NCBI RefSeq assembly: GCF_019583405.1
Contig: NZ_SZUU01000013.1
Location: forward strand, 1-64,000
DNA: 64,000 nt
Origin: Bacteroides fragilis
GTDB lineage: Bacteria > Bacteroidota > Bacteroidia > Bacteroidales > Bacteroidaceae
Reading direction: 5' to 3'
Under the pieces are notes generated by a model that did not search any database, was not told where the DNA came from, and saw only the letters and a list, made by a program, of their open reading frames with translations. The position numbers and the translations under genes are program-made. Of the stretch, positions 42,667-53,106 are shown one piece after another (positions within the stretch are counted from its first letter, which is position 1; every line of letters starts with the position of its first letter).

Positions 42667-43185
42667 ATGAAATCCTGGCTTGCCGCCTACGTCCGTCTCT
42701 ATCACGAAAAGAAAACCCGTGACCGCCTGACGGCAATGGGCATCGAAAGTTTCCTGCCCGTGCAGGAAGAAATCCATCAATGGAGCGACCGCCGCAAAAA
42801 GATAGAGCGCGTAGTCATCCCGATGATGATCTTCGTACACGTCGACCCGGCAGAACGGGCCGAAGTGCTGACTCTCTCGTCCGTCAGCCGCTACATGGTG
42901 TTGCGCGGACAAAGCACCCCCGCTGTCATCCCCGACGAGCAGATGGAGCGCTTCCGCTTCATGCTCGACTACTCCGAAGAAGCCATCGAAGTGTGCTCCT
43001 CCCCCCTCGCCCCCGGCGAACAGGTGCGGGTCATCAAAGGCCCCCTCGCCGGACTGGAAGGCGAGCTGGTGACCATCAACGGCAAAAGCAAGGTGGCGGT
43101 AAGGCTGGATATGCTGGGCTGCGCCCATGTGGATATGCCGGTGGGGTTCGTGGAGAGAGTGGGAAAGATGGAGGCGGTGAGATGA
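42667..43185 (+). CDS. UpxY-family NusG-like transcription antiterminator
   Basis: 172 aa with an NGN domain (WLAAYVRLYHEKKTRDRL, FLPVQEEIHQWSDRRKKIER, VIPMMIFVHVD) and a C-terminal KOW motif (GEQVRVIKGPLAGLEGELVT). In B. fragilis each capsule locus begins with such a gene, whose product prevents premature termination in its own leader. It is the first gene of the EPS biosynthesis run and is preceded by a leader with an ops-like element. Confidence 0.9.
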   Translation: MKSWLAAYVRLYHEKKTRDRLTAMGIESFLPVQEEIHQWSDRRKKIERVVIPMMIFVHVDPAERAEVLTLSSVSRYMVLRGQSTPAVIPDEQMERFRFMLDYSEEAIEVCSSPLAPGEQVRVIKGPLAGLEGELVTINGKSKVAVRLDMLGCAHVDMPVGFVERVGKMEAVR

Positions 43186-43238
43186 AGGATATTAATAGAT
43201 AAAAAAACGTCAGACAAACGGACATAACATAAAAACAT

Positions 43239-44252
43239 ATGCAACAAAGACAAAGAATCGAATATGTTGATTACATGCGTGGAATAGCTATCATTCTCGT
43301 AGTTATGGGACACTTAATACAATTTAATGGCTTTCCCACTTCGAATCCTGTATTTGAATTCATCTATAGTTTTCATATGCCTCTTTTTTTCGCAATTAGT
43401 GGGTATATCACTCAAAAAGTCACAAGGATTGAAACGCTCCATCAATACTTTATATATCTAAAAAAGAAGTTTATAACCATTGCACTTCCATTAATAACGT
43501 GGTCACTATTGGTCAATCCTTATTTACTAAAAGAAGAATGGAAAATATTATCGTGGGAAGAAGTACTAATGACATTGCAAAATCCAGGATTATGGTTTCT
43601 AAAAATGTTATTCATTATCTTGGTATACTATGGAATATTTAATCTAATATATAACAAATTTAGCCGAACTAATTTCTTCAATACTATTTTAGCTTTAATT
43701 CCGGTTATTCTCCTGACATTAATTTCCGTCTATATAAATATCGAAGGAATAAACTTAATCATGTTTACCTACGCTTTCTATTTAGGATGTTTCATCGCAA
43801 AATTTCCCTCTATAGAACGCTTCATTTCGAAACAATCGGTTTATACTTTTTCATTTCTATTATTCTTCATATTAGCCACTCACTGGAATTTCGCAGGCAA
43901 TAGAATAGATGATATTTATAAAATCACAATATCCACTTTTTGCTTTATTTTCTTATTAAACTTTTGCCGGAAATTCAAATTCAATGAAAGAGTCAAAAGC
44001 ATATTGCAATTATTCGGCACACAATCATTGGCAATATATATAGTCCAGTTTTATCTGTGCAAACTGGGAGACGGGATGATAAACGTCTATATTCAAAGTA
44101 TAAATCCATTCATCTTATTTTTGATTTCCCTAATAATAGCCATCCCTATTTCTTATACCTGTTGTATAGTTGCTAAAGCCATTTACTCAAACCATATTTT
44201 AAGCTTCTTACTATTCGGAAAAAGAATTAGAGATATTCAAAAGACAGAATAA
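43239..44252 (+). CDS. acyltransferase-3 family membrane protein
   Basis: O-acyltransferase of 337 aa with about ten hydrophobic segments. The N-terminus YVDYMRGIAIILVVMGHLIQ and the FIYSFHMPLFFAISGYI segment are typical for the family (conserved Arg and His). It probably acetylates an EPS sugar at the inner membrane. The AT-rich composition contrasts with the upxY gene 53 bp upstream. Confidence 0.88.
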   Translation: MQQRQRIEYVDYMRGIAIILVVMGHLIQFNGFPTSNPVFEFIYSFHMPLFFAISGYITQKVTRIETLHQYFIYLKKKFITIALPLITWSLLVNPYLLKEEWKILSWEEVLMTLQNPGLWFLKMLFIILVYYGIFNLIYNKFSRTNFFNTILALIPVILLTLISVYINIEGINLIMFTYAFYLGCFIAKFPSIERFISKQSVYTFSFLLFFILATHWNFAGNRIDDIYKITISTFCFIFLLNFCRKFKFNERVKSILQLFGTQSLAIYIVQFYLCKLGDGMINVYIQSINPFILFLISLIIAIPISYTCCIVAKAIYSNHILSFLLFGKRIRDIQKTE

Positions 44253-44282
44253 AATACAATAAGCCGCACCATAAAACGATTT

Positions 44283-45824
44283 ATGAGTTCTACCGCCAAC
44301 CGTGTCGTAAAAAACACAGGATTTCTTTATGCTCAGATGGGTATTACCATGTTTATCTCGTTATATACCACTCGCGTAATACTCAACACATTGGGAGCCA
44401 TTGATTTTGGAATATTCAACATAATCGGAGGCGCAATAAGTATGCTTGGTTTTCTGAATGCAGCTATGGCCAGCGCCACACAACGCTTCATGTCTTATTC
44501 AGAAGGTAGTGGAGATACAAAAATTAAAAAGAAAATCTTCAATACCAGCTTAATTTTACATTTAATAATAGCCACTATAGCATCCGTTCTATTGATAATT
44601 GGGGGGTACTTTTTTTTTAATGGTATTTTAAACATTCCGACCGACCGCATTTCAGCCGCTCAAGTTGTATACGGTAGTCTAATAGCCAGCACGTTTTTTA
44701 CTATAATCACCGTACCTTATGATGCGGTGATAAATGCACACGAAAATATGAAATACTATGCAATAATCAGTATCATCGGCTCATTACTAAAACTTCTCAT
44801 CGCGATCATCATCGTCTACACACTACAAGATAAACTAATTGTCTACGCCCTGCTGACCACAGGGGTTTCCATTTTTATGTTAATCATCATGCAGACCTAT
44901 TGTCATCATAAATACACGGAATGTACATTCACTCCTCGAAAGTACTTTAGCCCTTCTCTAATGAAAAGTATGACTTCTTTCGCCGGATGGAACTTGATAG
45001 GGGTAACCAGCAGCATGATTTCTCAATATGGATTAGGTATAGTACTAAACAATTTTTGGGGGGCACTTTTAAACACAGCCCAAGGCATCGCCAACCAAAT
45101 CTCCGGACAATTAATGGTCTTCTCTAATACAATGCTAAAAGCCTTGAACCCAGTTATCGCTAAAAGTGAAGGAAGTGGAAACAGAGCCCTGATGCTCAAA
45201 GCAAGCATGACAGGCAGCAAGTTTGCTTACATTATTTTAGCAGTATTCGCTATTCCTTTCATCATAGAAACTCCTTATATTCTAAAAATTTGGCTGAAAT
45301 CAACACCTGAATGGACAATTGTATTCTGTCGCCTTCAACTGTTAAGAAGCTTGATAGAACAACTAACCATAACGTTGGGAAGCAGCATTGCGGCACAAGG
45401 AGAAATTAAAGGCTATTCACTGGTAAAAAGCATATTAGGGTTACTGCCGATCATACTCTCTGCCCTATTATTTCATTTCCATTATCCACCTTATTATATG
45501 TATATAGCCTGGATACTTTGCAACGGCATCATAGGAGGTCTTTTTTCTATTTATTTTTTCCATAAGAAATGTAATGCCAACTACGCGACTTACACACGCG
45601 AAGTACTATTGCCCTGCCTATTATTCACAGTTATCATTGTGGGTTCAGGAATATTGCCCAGTTATTTCCTGACGGAAGGAATCGTTAAATTGGGAATCAC
45701 CCTAATTACAACGATCTTATTCAGTTTGGTCACTTTATGGTGTCTTGTTCTCAACAACGAAGAAAAAAAAACAACCCAAGAATTAATATCAATAATAAAG
45801 AACAGAATCACACACAACAATTAA
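44283..45824 (+). CDS. wzx: Wzx-like polysaccharide flippase
   Basis: 513 aa with about 12-14 membrane segments; MATE/MVF-type oligosaccharide translocase. Typical start NRVVKNTGFLYAQMGITMFI, SLYTTRVILNTLGAIDFGIF, and ALNPVIAKSEGSGNRALML. It moves lipid-linked repeat units across the inner membrane. The coding region has short G6 and T9 tracts (44601-44606, about 44610-44618), which may be mutation-prone. Confidence 0.88.
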   Translation: MSSTANRVVKNTGFLYAQMGITMFISLYTTRVILNTLGAIDFGIFNIIGGAISMLGFLNAAMASATQRFMSYSEGSGDTKIKKKIFNTSLILHLIIATIASVLLIIGGYFFFNGILNIPTDRISAAQVVYGSLIASTFFTIITVPYDAVINAHENMKYYAIISIIGSLLKLLIAIIIVYTLQDKLIVYALLTTGVSIFMLIIMQTYCHHKYTECTFTPRKYFSPSLMKSMTSFAGWNLIGVTSSMISQYGLGIVLNNFWGALLNTAQGIANQISGQLMVFSNTMLKALNPVIAKSEGSGNRALMLKASMTGSKFAYIILAVFAIPFIIETPYILKIWLKSTPEWTIVFCRLQLLRSLIEQLTITLGSSIAAQGEIKGYSLVKSILGLLPIILSALLFHFHYPPYYMYIAWILCNGIIGGLFSIYFFHKKCNANYATYTREVLLPCLLFTVIIVGSGILPSYFLTEGIVKLGITLITTILFSLVTLWCLVLNNEEKKTTQELISIIKNRITHNN

Positions 45825-45830
45825 AAAAAG

Positions 45831-46817
45831 ATGCATATCCCTTTTGAATACTTATTAAAGGCTTTGCGCAAAACATATACCATGTTATATCCAGCCGTTC
45901 CAATAAATACCAGTTATATAGAGACATCCCCTAAAAGATCTTCTCAAATGATATATAATCTTTTATCGGATGATCGCCCTTGCATGATTGCGCGATTCGG
46001 TGGATTCGAGTTAAGTGTAACAGCAAATTATATAGGAGTTAAGAGCAAACGAAAGGACATTGTTTCATACATTAGAGGAAAAACACCTGATCTATGGTGG
46101 AATACGAAGACATGGCAGTACCTGAACAATAATGCCGGATTCTTCCCGTTGACCTTGACTGAAATTGAAAGATTTTGCGAACTTATGCTAAAAAGCGCAG
46201 CGCAAGTAGATATACTCGGAAGTTGGCAAGATAATGAACAATTTATCAACTTCGCTCCCGATATGAAAAGAGTCAAATTGATGCTGTTAGAGCCCTTTTG
46301 GGACGCATCTCCCTGGACTAAGGCCTTGGAAGGGAAAAAAGTACTGGTAATACACCCCTTTGCACGCTCCATTGAAAAACAATATAACGAACGGCGCAAG
46401 CTTCTTTTTGACAATCCGGATATACTACCTTTATTTGAATTATCGACTATCGAGGCGGTCCAAAGCATAGGAGGAAAAGCCCCAGGATTCAACAGCTGGT
46501 TCGAAGCATTGGCTCACATGCAAAAACAGATAGACCACACCAACTTCGATATTTGTTTATTAGGATGTGGAGCATACGGTTTTCCACTTGCCGCTTATGT
46601 GAAGTCGAAAGGGAAAAAAGCCGTTCATTTAGGCGGCGCGCTTCAACTGCTTTTCGGTATCCGGGGAAAGCGTTGGGAAAATCCAGACTATGGAGTAAAA
46701 GCCTGGAATATCCCATACGGAAGTTACTTATCTTTAATGAATGAACACTGGATACGTCCTAAGAAAAATGACATTCCGCTAAATGCGAACCAAGTGGAAG
46801 ACGCATGCTATTGGTAA
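45831..46817 (+). CDS. putative GT-D family glycosyltransferase
   Basis: 328 aa. The GT-D (DUF1792-type) features seen are CMIARFGGFELSV (about 50), ILGSWQDNEQF, VLVIHPFARSIEKQYNERRK, and the C-terminal LGCGAYGFPLAAYVKSKGKK with HLGGALQLLFGIRGKRW. Likely adds a sugar to the EPS unit in the cytoplasm; donor and acceptor are unknown. It lies 6 bp after wzx. Confidence 0.7.
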   Translation: MHIPFEYLLKALRKTYTMLYPAVPINTSYIETSPKRSSQMIYNLLSDDRPCMIARFGGFELSVTANYIGVKSKRKDIVSYIRGKTPDLWWNTKTWQYLNNNAGFFPLTLTEIERFCELMLKSAAQVDILGSWQDNEQFINFAPDMKRVKLMLLEPFWDASPWTKALEGKKVLVIHPFARSIEKQYNERRKLLFDNPDILPLFELSTIEAVQSIGGKAPGFNSWFEALAHMQKQIDHTNFDICLLGCGAYGFPLAAYVKSKGKKAVHLGGALQLLFGIRGKRWENPDYGVKAWNIPYGSYLSLMNEHWIRPKKNDIPLNANQVEDACYW

Positions 46818-46828
46818 AATAAATCATT

Positions 46829-47518
46829 ATGAAAAAAACACTTATTCAAGTACTGTCTTTTATAACAGTCAAATACTGGTCCAAATTAAAAGGTATTCAT
46901 ACCCATGACAGCGTAATAATCTTCGGACATTTCTCCAATAGCTCAGCAAGTAATCAAATTGATATACGACACTCCATCCTAAAAAGGACAAGTATAGAAG
47001 TCAACGGTAACAACAACAAAATAAATCTCCAAGGTCCATTTTCAGCGACAAAAATTAAAGTCATCGGCAACAACAATCAAATTAACATACAGAAAATCAA
47101 TGGAATGACTCTATCAGAGATTATTATCCGAGGAGAGAGTTGTAATATCTCAATAGAAAAATACAGTAGATTTGGTAGTTATTTGAAACTAATATGCATG
47201 GGAAAATCAAACTCCATATCAATCGGTGAAGATTGTATGTTCGCCGATCATGTTGAACTCTGGAATACTGATTCACACCCCATTTATAACGAGCAAGGCG
47301 AAATCATAAATCCATCTTGTCCTATCATTATAGGTAACCACGTATGGATAGGGAAAGATAGTAAAGTTGCTAAAGGAGTCAACATAGGAAATAACGCGAT
47401 CATAGGCTTCAACTCATTAGTAACCAAAAATATAAAGTCGAACACTCTAAATGCAGGATTACCAACGAAACAAATCCGAGAAGGAGTGAATTGGGATCGA
47501 AGATTTATAACTATATAA
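46829..47518 (+). CDS. hexapeptide-repeat acyltransferase
   Basis: 229 aa left-handed beta-helix protein. It has Asn/Ile-rich coils (VNGNNNKINL; VIGNNNQINI) and the active-site region WNTDSHPIYNEQGE with the conserved His, followed by PIIIGNHVWIGKDSKVAKGV. Likely an O-acetyltransferase for an EPS sugar. Adjacent genes overlap or are spaced by a few bases. Confidence 0.82.
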   Translation: MKKTLIQVLSFITVKYWSKLKGIHTHDSVIIFGHFSNSSASNQIDIRHSILKRTSIEVNGNNNKINLQGPFSATKIKVIGNNNQINIQKINGMTLSEIIIRGESCNISIEKYSRFGSYLKLICMGKSNSISIGEDCMFADHVELWNTDSHPIYNEQGEIINPSCPIIIGNHVWIGKDSKVAKGVNIGNNAIIGFNSLVTKNIKSNTLNAGLPTKQIREGVNWDRRFITI

Positions 47519-47521
47519 AAA

Positions 47522-48523
47522 ATGACAACCAAAGAGTTCATACGAAAATCCAAGAAACATATCTGGAATCAAATCATGCGGCAAGCTAAAAGCCACAATA
47601 TTTATCCTTATATTTACCGATCCTATTGGCATTATCTATTTCATCCAATACAAGAGACGGGGTATCTTCCCAATGATAAATCATATTACACGGCAAGACC
47701 TAACCCAGATGCAGGAATCGGTCATCAAATGGCTAACTGGATAGCGGGTTATTGGTACGCTCAGCAATTCAACCTAAATTTCGCACATCTGCCCTTCAGC
47801 AATCCTATTTGGGAAGAGTTTTTGGGATTTGGTGAAGGAGAACCTTCTATACAAGATTTAAAACGTAAAGGATATCAAATCCGTAAGCTTCCTCTGTTCA
47901 ACAGTGAAAAGGCCACAGAGGTCAATTTAAACAAGAAAATAATACAATCTTATCAAAATAAGAAAATAGTATTCATTGCCGAACAAGATCAATTCTACAT
48001 GGAACAATATGGGATCATGCCGGCACTGAAGAAAAAATTTTATTCGGCCCCGGCCCGTAAGAAAGACCAACTTATTTATCAGAGAGAGAATTTCAACATT
48101 GCCATTCATGTACGTCGAGGAGATATCCTATCAGACGTAAACAATCCCAATTTAAGTATGAGATTCTTGAGTAATGATTACTTTGACAAAGTTTTAAAAC
48201 AAACAGTGGATAACTTACACACGAATCGTCCTGTCCACATTTATTTTTTCTCTCAAGGAAAACCCGAAAGCTATACAGAATTTCTCAAATATCCCAATTT
48301 ACATTGGTGTTTGTACATGGGAGCTCAAGAATCTTTTCTACATATGGTATACGCAGACTTATTAATAACCAGCAAAAGTTCTTTTTCGTATAAGCCGGCC
48401 TTATTAAACAATGGGATTAAGATTTGTCCACGCATCTTTTGGCACGGATATCCCTTATCCCCAGATTGGATTTTAGTAGAGAATGACGGTTCTTTCGATA
48501 CAAAACAGTTAAATAGTTTATGA
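47522..48523 (+). CDS. fucosyltransferase-like glycosyltransferase
   Basis: 333 aa. The segment NPDAGIGHQMANWIAGYWYA is the nucleotide-sugar-site motif, and NIAIHVRRGDILSD is the HxRRGD signature of the GT11/GT23/NodZ fucosyltransferase group. TSKSSFSYKPALLNNG is the third motif. Probably transfers fucose, but donor is inferred. Overlaps the next gene by 4 bases (ATGA at 48520-48523). Confidence 0.75.
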   Translation: MTTKEFIRKSKKHIWNQIMRQAKSHNIYPYIYRSYWHYLFHPIQETGYLPNDKSYYTARPNPDAGIGHQMANWIAGYWYAQQFNLNFAHLPFSNPIWEEFLGFGEGEPSIQDLKRKGYQIRKLPLFNSEKATEVNLNKKIIQSYQNKKIVFIAEQDQFYMEQYGIMPALKKKFYSAPARKKDQLIYQRENFNIAIHVRRGDILSDVNNPNLSMRFLSNDYFDKVLKQTVDNLHTNRPVHIYFFSQGKPESYTEFLKYPNLHWCLYMGAQESFLHMVYADLLITSKSSFSYKPALLNNGIKICPRIFWHGYPLSPDWILVENDGSFDTKQLNSL

Positions 48524-49836
48524 TTTTGACACGCGTACAATCTAAACAATCAGAAAGTTCCACACTCCTTGCCACAGTACAATATATCTTGATATACTGT
48601 ACGCTCTCTTTGGGTGGAATGGCGTTACCCATATATATAGGAGCAGACCTATTTTTGGTATCCATGCTGATTAGTTGCTCTATCTATTTGTTTTTTATCA
48701 AAAAAGAAGAATTCATAGGAACAACTTTTTCATACTTCATAGGAGTACTTTCGATCTCCTTATTACTACCAATACTTTTCTCTGACCTTAGTTTAGGAAC
48801 TTCACTCAGAATCATTTGTATACTATTACTTATCTATACAACTATCCACATTGATAAAAGACATGTATTACAGCGTTTCTTACAAGTAGCCTATCTATTA
48901 GCAGCCATCAGCATCATCCTATTTTTTCTTACATATATATGGGGATTCAATGTTGTCAGCCCTCTTTTTCCCTATTTGTTACCTTCATACTCGGTAGGCG
49001 GCATGCTTTATAGCTATACCAGCCCAGTGTATAATTTTGTATTTCTCCACTCAGATAGAAATTGTGGCCCATTCGGTGAACCCGGCCAATTCCAATGTAT
49101 GTTAACTGTCGCTCTATATTTTTCTTTATTTCATTCCAGATTGATAGCGAAAAACAGACAAAAAAAATATATAGCGATTCTTACCATTGCTCTATTGACA
49201 ACACTTTCAACCAGCGGATACATCGCGTTCATCTTCATTATAGGTTGTTATCTGCTACATCCCCAAAATTATAAAAATAAAAAGATAAAACGATATTTCC
49301 TAACAGGCCTTTGCGGTGTCATTTTATTTTTGACAGTCACTCCATTAGGACACAATTTTATAGAGAAAGCTGTTTATGATAAGATATTTAATACAGAAAA
49401 GCATAACATTGACTTCACACAAGGAACAGGAGGAGCCAGAACCAAAAGCATTACAGAAGTCATCGAACTAATAGAAAAAGAGCCTTTTTCCCTGGCTGGA
49501 CTGGGATATGATAGAATGAAAAGCCTAAATTTAGAAGGATGTGCAGGCATTTTAAGCCTCCTTATAGCCATAGGTATCTTTCCATTTAGTATTCTATTTG
49601 GTTTCAGTTTTTGGTGTATATACCATAAAAGCCAAAGCAAGTGGGATATCCTTATCAGAATACTGCTTATAATTAATATGGGATTAGGACAGCCTAATAT
49701 TATGAATCCAGCACTCTTTTTTATGGTATTCTATAGCTACCTATGTCTCAAAAGCAATTCTGTTCCCTTAAAAAAACAAACAATTCAGGAATCTGAAATT
49801 AAGGAAACAAATGAAATATATCTTTCAAATAATTAA
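48520..49836 (+). CDS. wzy: Wzy-like polysaccharide polymerase
   Basis: 438 aa with about ten hydrophobic segments and a large loop after GPFGEPGQFQCMLTV that resembles the O-antigen ligase/polymerase family. The conserved loop region includes HNIDFTQGTGGARTKSITEV. Wzy polymerises lipid-linked repeat units on the periplasmic side. Very AT-rich. Confidence 0.82.
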   Translation: MILTRVQSKQSESSTLLATVQYILIYCTLSLGGMALPIYIGADLFLVSMLISCSIYLFFIKKEEFIGTTFSYFIGVLSISLLLPILFSDLSLGTSLRIICILLLIYTTIHIDKRHVLQRFLQVAYLLAAISIILFFLTYIWGFNVVSPLFPYLLPSYSVGGMLYSYTSPVYNFVFLHSDRNCGPFGEPGQFQCMLTVALYFSLFHSRLIAKNRQKKYIAILTIALLTTLSTSGYIAFIFIIGCYLLHPQNYKNKKIKRYFLTGLCGVILFLTVTPLGHNFIEKAVYDKIFNTEKHNIDFTQGTGGARTKSITEVIELIEKEPFSLAGLGYDRMKSLNLEGCAGILSLLIAIGIFPFSILFGFSFWCIYHKSQSKWDILIRILLIINMGLGQPNIMNPALFFMVFYSYLCLKSNSVPLKKQTIQESEIKETNEIYLSNN

Positions 49837-49854
49837 CACATAAACTTTTCAAAA

Positions 49855-50967
49855 ATGAAAATTCTCCATGTATTAAATGAATTAAAATTTTCAGGAGCTG
49901 AAATCATGTATGTAGACGCAGCATCTATTTTCCAAGCACTTGGAGGAGAATTATCTGTTGTTGCAACAGGAAATGAACAAGGAGAATATTCACCTTACTT
50001 TGAAAGAAAAGGATATACTGTTTATCATAAGCCATATCCTGACTCCGGAATCATTCAGAAATGGATATATCGACATCACTTTATAAAATTCCTAAAACAA
50101 AACCAATTTGACATAGTACATATCCATCGGGCTAATATTCGGTGGAGCATATCGTATTGTGCCTGGATAGCAGGATGCAAGCCTATATATACATTCCACA
50201 ACGTTTTTAAATCAAATTGGTATTCATACCCACTCCATTGGTGGAATCGTTGGTCAGCAAAACATTTGCTGGGATGTACTTTTCAAACCATCAGTGATTC
50301 TGTATTCACTAATGAACTCAATCACTACCACAACCTAACAACTCTTATTTATAATTGGTATGGCAGTAACCGTTTTTTTCCAGCCAAAGAAAGAGAAAAA
50401 GAAGAAGTCAGAAAACAATTGGATATTGCCCCAAATGCTCTGGTCTTGATATCCGTAGGTGGATGCAGTACCATAAAACGACATACGGATATCATTAAGG
50501 CATTACCCGAAATAACCCAAAAGTATCCTGATGCGGTTTATTTACATTTAGGAAATGGCAAATCATTAGAAGAAGAAATAAAGTTGGCACAGCAATTACA
50601 TGTATCATCCTACATTCGCTTTTGTGGTAACCAGACTAATGTTAGAAAATACTTAATAGCATCTGATATCTATTTAATGCCCAGTATGCACGAAGGTATT
50701 CCTATTACAACTATTGAGTGTTTGGCATGTGGTATACCGACTATCCTCTATGATGTACCAGGATTACATGACTTCAACCAAGAAGAAGAATGTTCCATAT
50801 TAATAAAAGAAGATTATCATTTATTGGCGCAAACAGTATTGTCTCTGTTTAACGATCCAGCGAAGCAGCAAAGGGTAACGGATAACGGACTGAAATTAGT
50901 GCACCGAAAATATGATATGCAAACCAACGCTACAAAAATATTCAAACTCTACACAAAAAGAAAATGA
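49855..50967 (+). CDS. GT4-family glycosyltransferase
   Basis: 370 aa GT-B enzyme. N-terminal ILHVLNELKFSGAEIMYVDA; C-terminal SMHEGIPITTIECLACGIPT with the ExxxxxxE-like motif of family 4. Overlaps the next gene by four bases (ATGA). Sugar unknown. Confidence 0.88.
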   Translation: MKILHVLNELKFSGAEIMYVDAASIFQALGGELSVVATGNEQGEYSPYFERKGYTVYHKPYPDSGIIQKWIYRHHFIKFLKQNQFDIVHIHRANIRWSISYCAWIAGCKPIYTFHNVFKSNWYSYPLHWWNRWSAKHLLGCTFQTISDSVFTNELNHYHNLTTLIYNWYGSNRFFPAKEREKEEVRKQLDIAPNALVLISVGGCSTIKRHTDIIKALPEITQKYPDAVYLHLGNGKSLEEEIKLAQQLHVSSYIRFCGNQTNVRKYLIASDIYLMPSMHEGIPITTIECLACGIPTILYDVPGLHDFNQEEECSILIKEDYHLLAQTVLSLFNDPAKQQRVTDNGLKLVHRKYDMQTNATKIFKLYTKRK

Positions 50968-51791
50968 AATCAATAGCGGTTCTACTCACCGTTTTTAACC
51001 GGAAAGAGAAAACACTCCAATGCCTTGGCAATCTTTACAAACAACTCCCTATCCAAGGATATAGCGTTGACATCTATCTAACCAATGACGGATGCACAGA
51101 CGGTACACCGGAAGCTGTCGCACAAGAATTCCCTGAAGTAAACATAATCCATTCGAAAGGAAATTTGTTTTGGAACCGGGGAATGCATAGGGCTTGGGAA
51201 GAAGCAGCCGGAAGAAAAAAATACGACTATTACCTATGGCTAAACGACGATACATTCATCTATCCAAATAGTATTTCGAGACTGTTAAACGATAGCATTT
51301 CAGTTAAAGATGAAGCAATCATTTGTGGAGCTACATGCTCTGAAAAAGATGGTAAACCCACTTATGGAGGTAGAAACAATAACGGCATTATCCCTCCAAA
51401 TGGAAGTTTACAAATATGCCAACATTTTAATGGCAATGTCGTTCTAATTCCCCGATATGTTTACCAAAGAATCGGGAATCTGGACTATACTTATAGTCAT
51501 GCTTTGGGAGATTTTGATTACGGGCTGAGAGCTGGGAAGCTAGGAATAAAATCCTATCAATCAAAAGAGTATATCGGTACTTGCGAACAACATAACAGTT
51601 TGGCCAAATGGTGTAATTCAAGTTATCCGTTAAAAGAAAGGATAAGGGTCTTTCACTCCCCCTTAGGAGGCCATCCTAAAGAAAACTTTTATTTTGAGAG
51701 AAAACATTATGGAGTCTTTCCGGCGTGTCTTCATTATTTCACTATACATTTAAGATTATTCATTCCACAAATTTGGGAAAAAAGAAAATAG
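50964..51791 (+). CDS. GT2-family glycosyltransferase (rhamnosyltransferase-like)
   Basis: 275 aa GT-A enzyme. Start IAVLLTVFNRKEKTLQCLGN, nucleotide site DIYLTNDGCTDGTPEAVAQE, and the acidic metal motif YYLWLNDDTFIYPNS. The later HALGDFDYGLRAGKLG matches the rhamnosyltransferase-like branch. Specificity is not established. It is 1 bp from ugd. Confidence 0.86.
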   Translation: MKSIAVLLTVFNRKEKTLQCLGNLYKQLPIQGYSVDIYLTNDGCTDGTPEAVAQEFPEVNIIHSKGNLFWNRGMHRAWEEAAGRKKYDYYLWLNDDTFIYPNSISRLLNDSISVKDEAIICGATCSEKDGKPTYGGRNNNGIIPPNGSLQICQHFNGNVVLIPRYVYQRIGNLDYTYSHALGDFDYGLRAGKLGIKSYQSKEYIGTCEQHNSLAKWCNSSYPLKERIRVFHSPLGGHPKENFYFERKHYGVFPACLHYFTIHLRLFIPQIWEKRK

Positions 51792-51792
51792 T

Positions 51793-53106
51793 ATGAATAT
51801 AGCAGTAGTAGGTACAGGCTATGTCGGATTAGTATCCGGCACTTGCTTTGCGGAAATGGGAGTCAACGTGACTTGTGTAGACGTGAACGAAGAAAAAATA
51901 ACAAGATTATTACAAGGACAAATCCCTATTTATGAACCGGGGTTGGAGGAGATGGTACTCCGTAATCATCGGGAGGGCAGATTGAATTTCACCACAGATA
52001 TCGCAACATGCCTGGACAATGTGGATGTTGTTTTTAGTGCGGTAGGTACTCCCCCGGACGAAGATGGCAGTGCTGACCTGACCTATGTACTTGAAGTTGC
52101 CCGTACAGTGGGCCGGAATATGAAGAAGTACCTGATACTTGTTACCAAATCGACCGTACCCGTTGGTACTGCAAAGAAAGTCAAGGCAGCCATTCAGGAG
52201 GAACTGGATAAGAGAGGAGTAGAAATAGAATTTGATGTGGCTTCGAATCCGGAATTCCTGAAAGAAGGTGCCGCCATCAAAGACTTTATGAGCCCCGACC
52301 GGGTAGTGGTGGGCGTAGAATCAAAAAGAGCCAAAGAGCTTATGAGTAAACTCTACAAGCCATTTATGATGAACAATTATCGGATTATCTTTACTGATAT
52401 TCCTTCGGCAGAAATGATAAAATACGCGGCAAACTCAATGCTGGCCACACGTATCAGTTTCATGAATGATATCGCAAACCTATGCGAAGTGATGGGTGCG
52501 GATGTGAACATGGTGCGTAAAGGCATCGGAGCAGACAGCCGTATCGGAAGTAAATTTCTCTATCCGGGATGTGGATATGGAGGTAGTTGTTTCCCCAAGG
52601 ATGTAAAAGCATTGATAAAAACGGCCGAAAAAAATGGCTACGAAATGAAAGTGTTGAAAGCTGTGGAAGAAGTAAACGAAAGTCAGAAAAGCATTCTATT
52701 TAAAAAACTTTCAGCCTATTATGGAGGAGCTTTAAAAGGAAAAACCATTGCCATCTGGGGATTGGCTTTTAAACCGGAAACAGATGATATGCGTGAAGCT
52801 ACGGCTTTGGTCACAATTGACGAATTACTCAAAGCAGGATGCAAGGTACGTGTATACGATCCTATAGCAATGGATGAATGCCATCGCCGTATAGGAGAGG
52901 CAGTAGAGTATGCCGCAGATATGTATGATGCGATTCTAAACGCAGACGCATTGCTGCTAATAACAGAATGGAAACAGTTCCGTCTGCCAAGCTGGGGTGT
53001 ATTGCAGAAATCAATGAACAAAACACTAATCATTGACGGACGTAACATATATGATGCGCAAGAAATGAAGAATCTAGGATTTGAATACAGCTGTATCGGA
53101 AGATGA
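51793..53106 (+). CDS. ugd: UDP-glucose 6-dehydrogenase
   Basis: Oxidises UDP-glucose to UDP-glucuronate, suggesting an acidic EPS. 437 aa. N-terminal Rossmann motif IAVVGTGYVGLVSGTCFAEM; catalytic Cys at about residue 266 in GCGYGGSCFPKDVKAL; nucleotide-binding IWGLAFKPETDDMREA. Composition is less AT-rich than the neighbouring transferases. The stop overlaps the start of the next gene (ATGA at 53103-53106). Confidence 0.94.
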   Translation: MNIAVVGTGYVGLVSGTCFAEMGVNVTCVDVNEEKITRLLQGQIPIYEPGLEEMVLRNHREGRLNFTTDIATCLDNVDVVFSAVGTPPDEDGSADLTYVLEVARTVGRNMKKYLILVTKSTVPVGTAKKVKAAIQEELDKRGVEIEFDVASNPEFLKEGAAIKDFMSPDRVVVGVESKRAKELMSKLYKPFMMNNYRIIFTDIPSAEMIKYAANSMLATRISFMNDIANLCEVMGADVNMVRKGIGADSRIGSKFLYPGCGYGGSCFPKDVKALIKTAEKNGYEMKVLKAVEEVNESQKSILFKKLSAYYGGALKGKTIAIWGLAFKPETDDMREATALVTIDELLKAGCKVRVYDPIAMDECHRRIGEAVEYAADMYDAILNADALLLITEWKQFRLPSWGVLQKSMNKTLIIDGRNIYDAQEMKNLGFEYSCIGR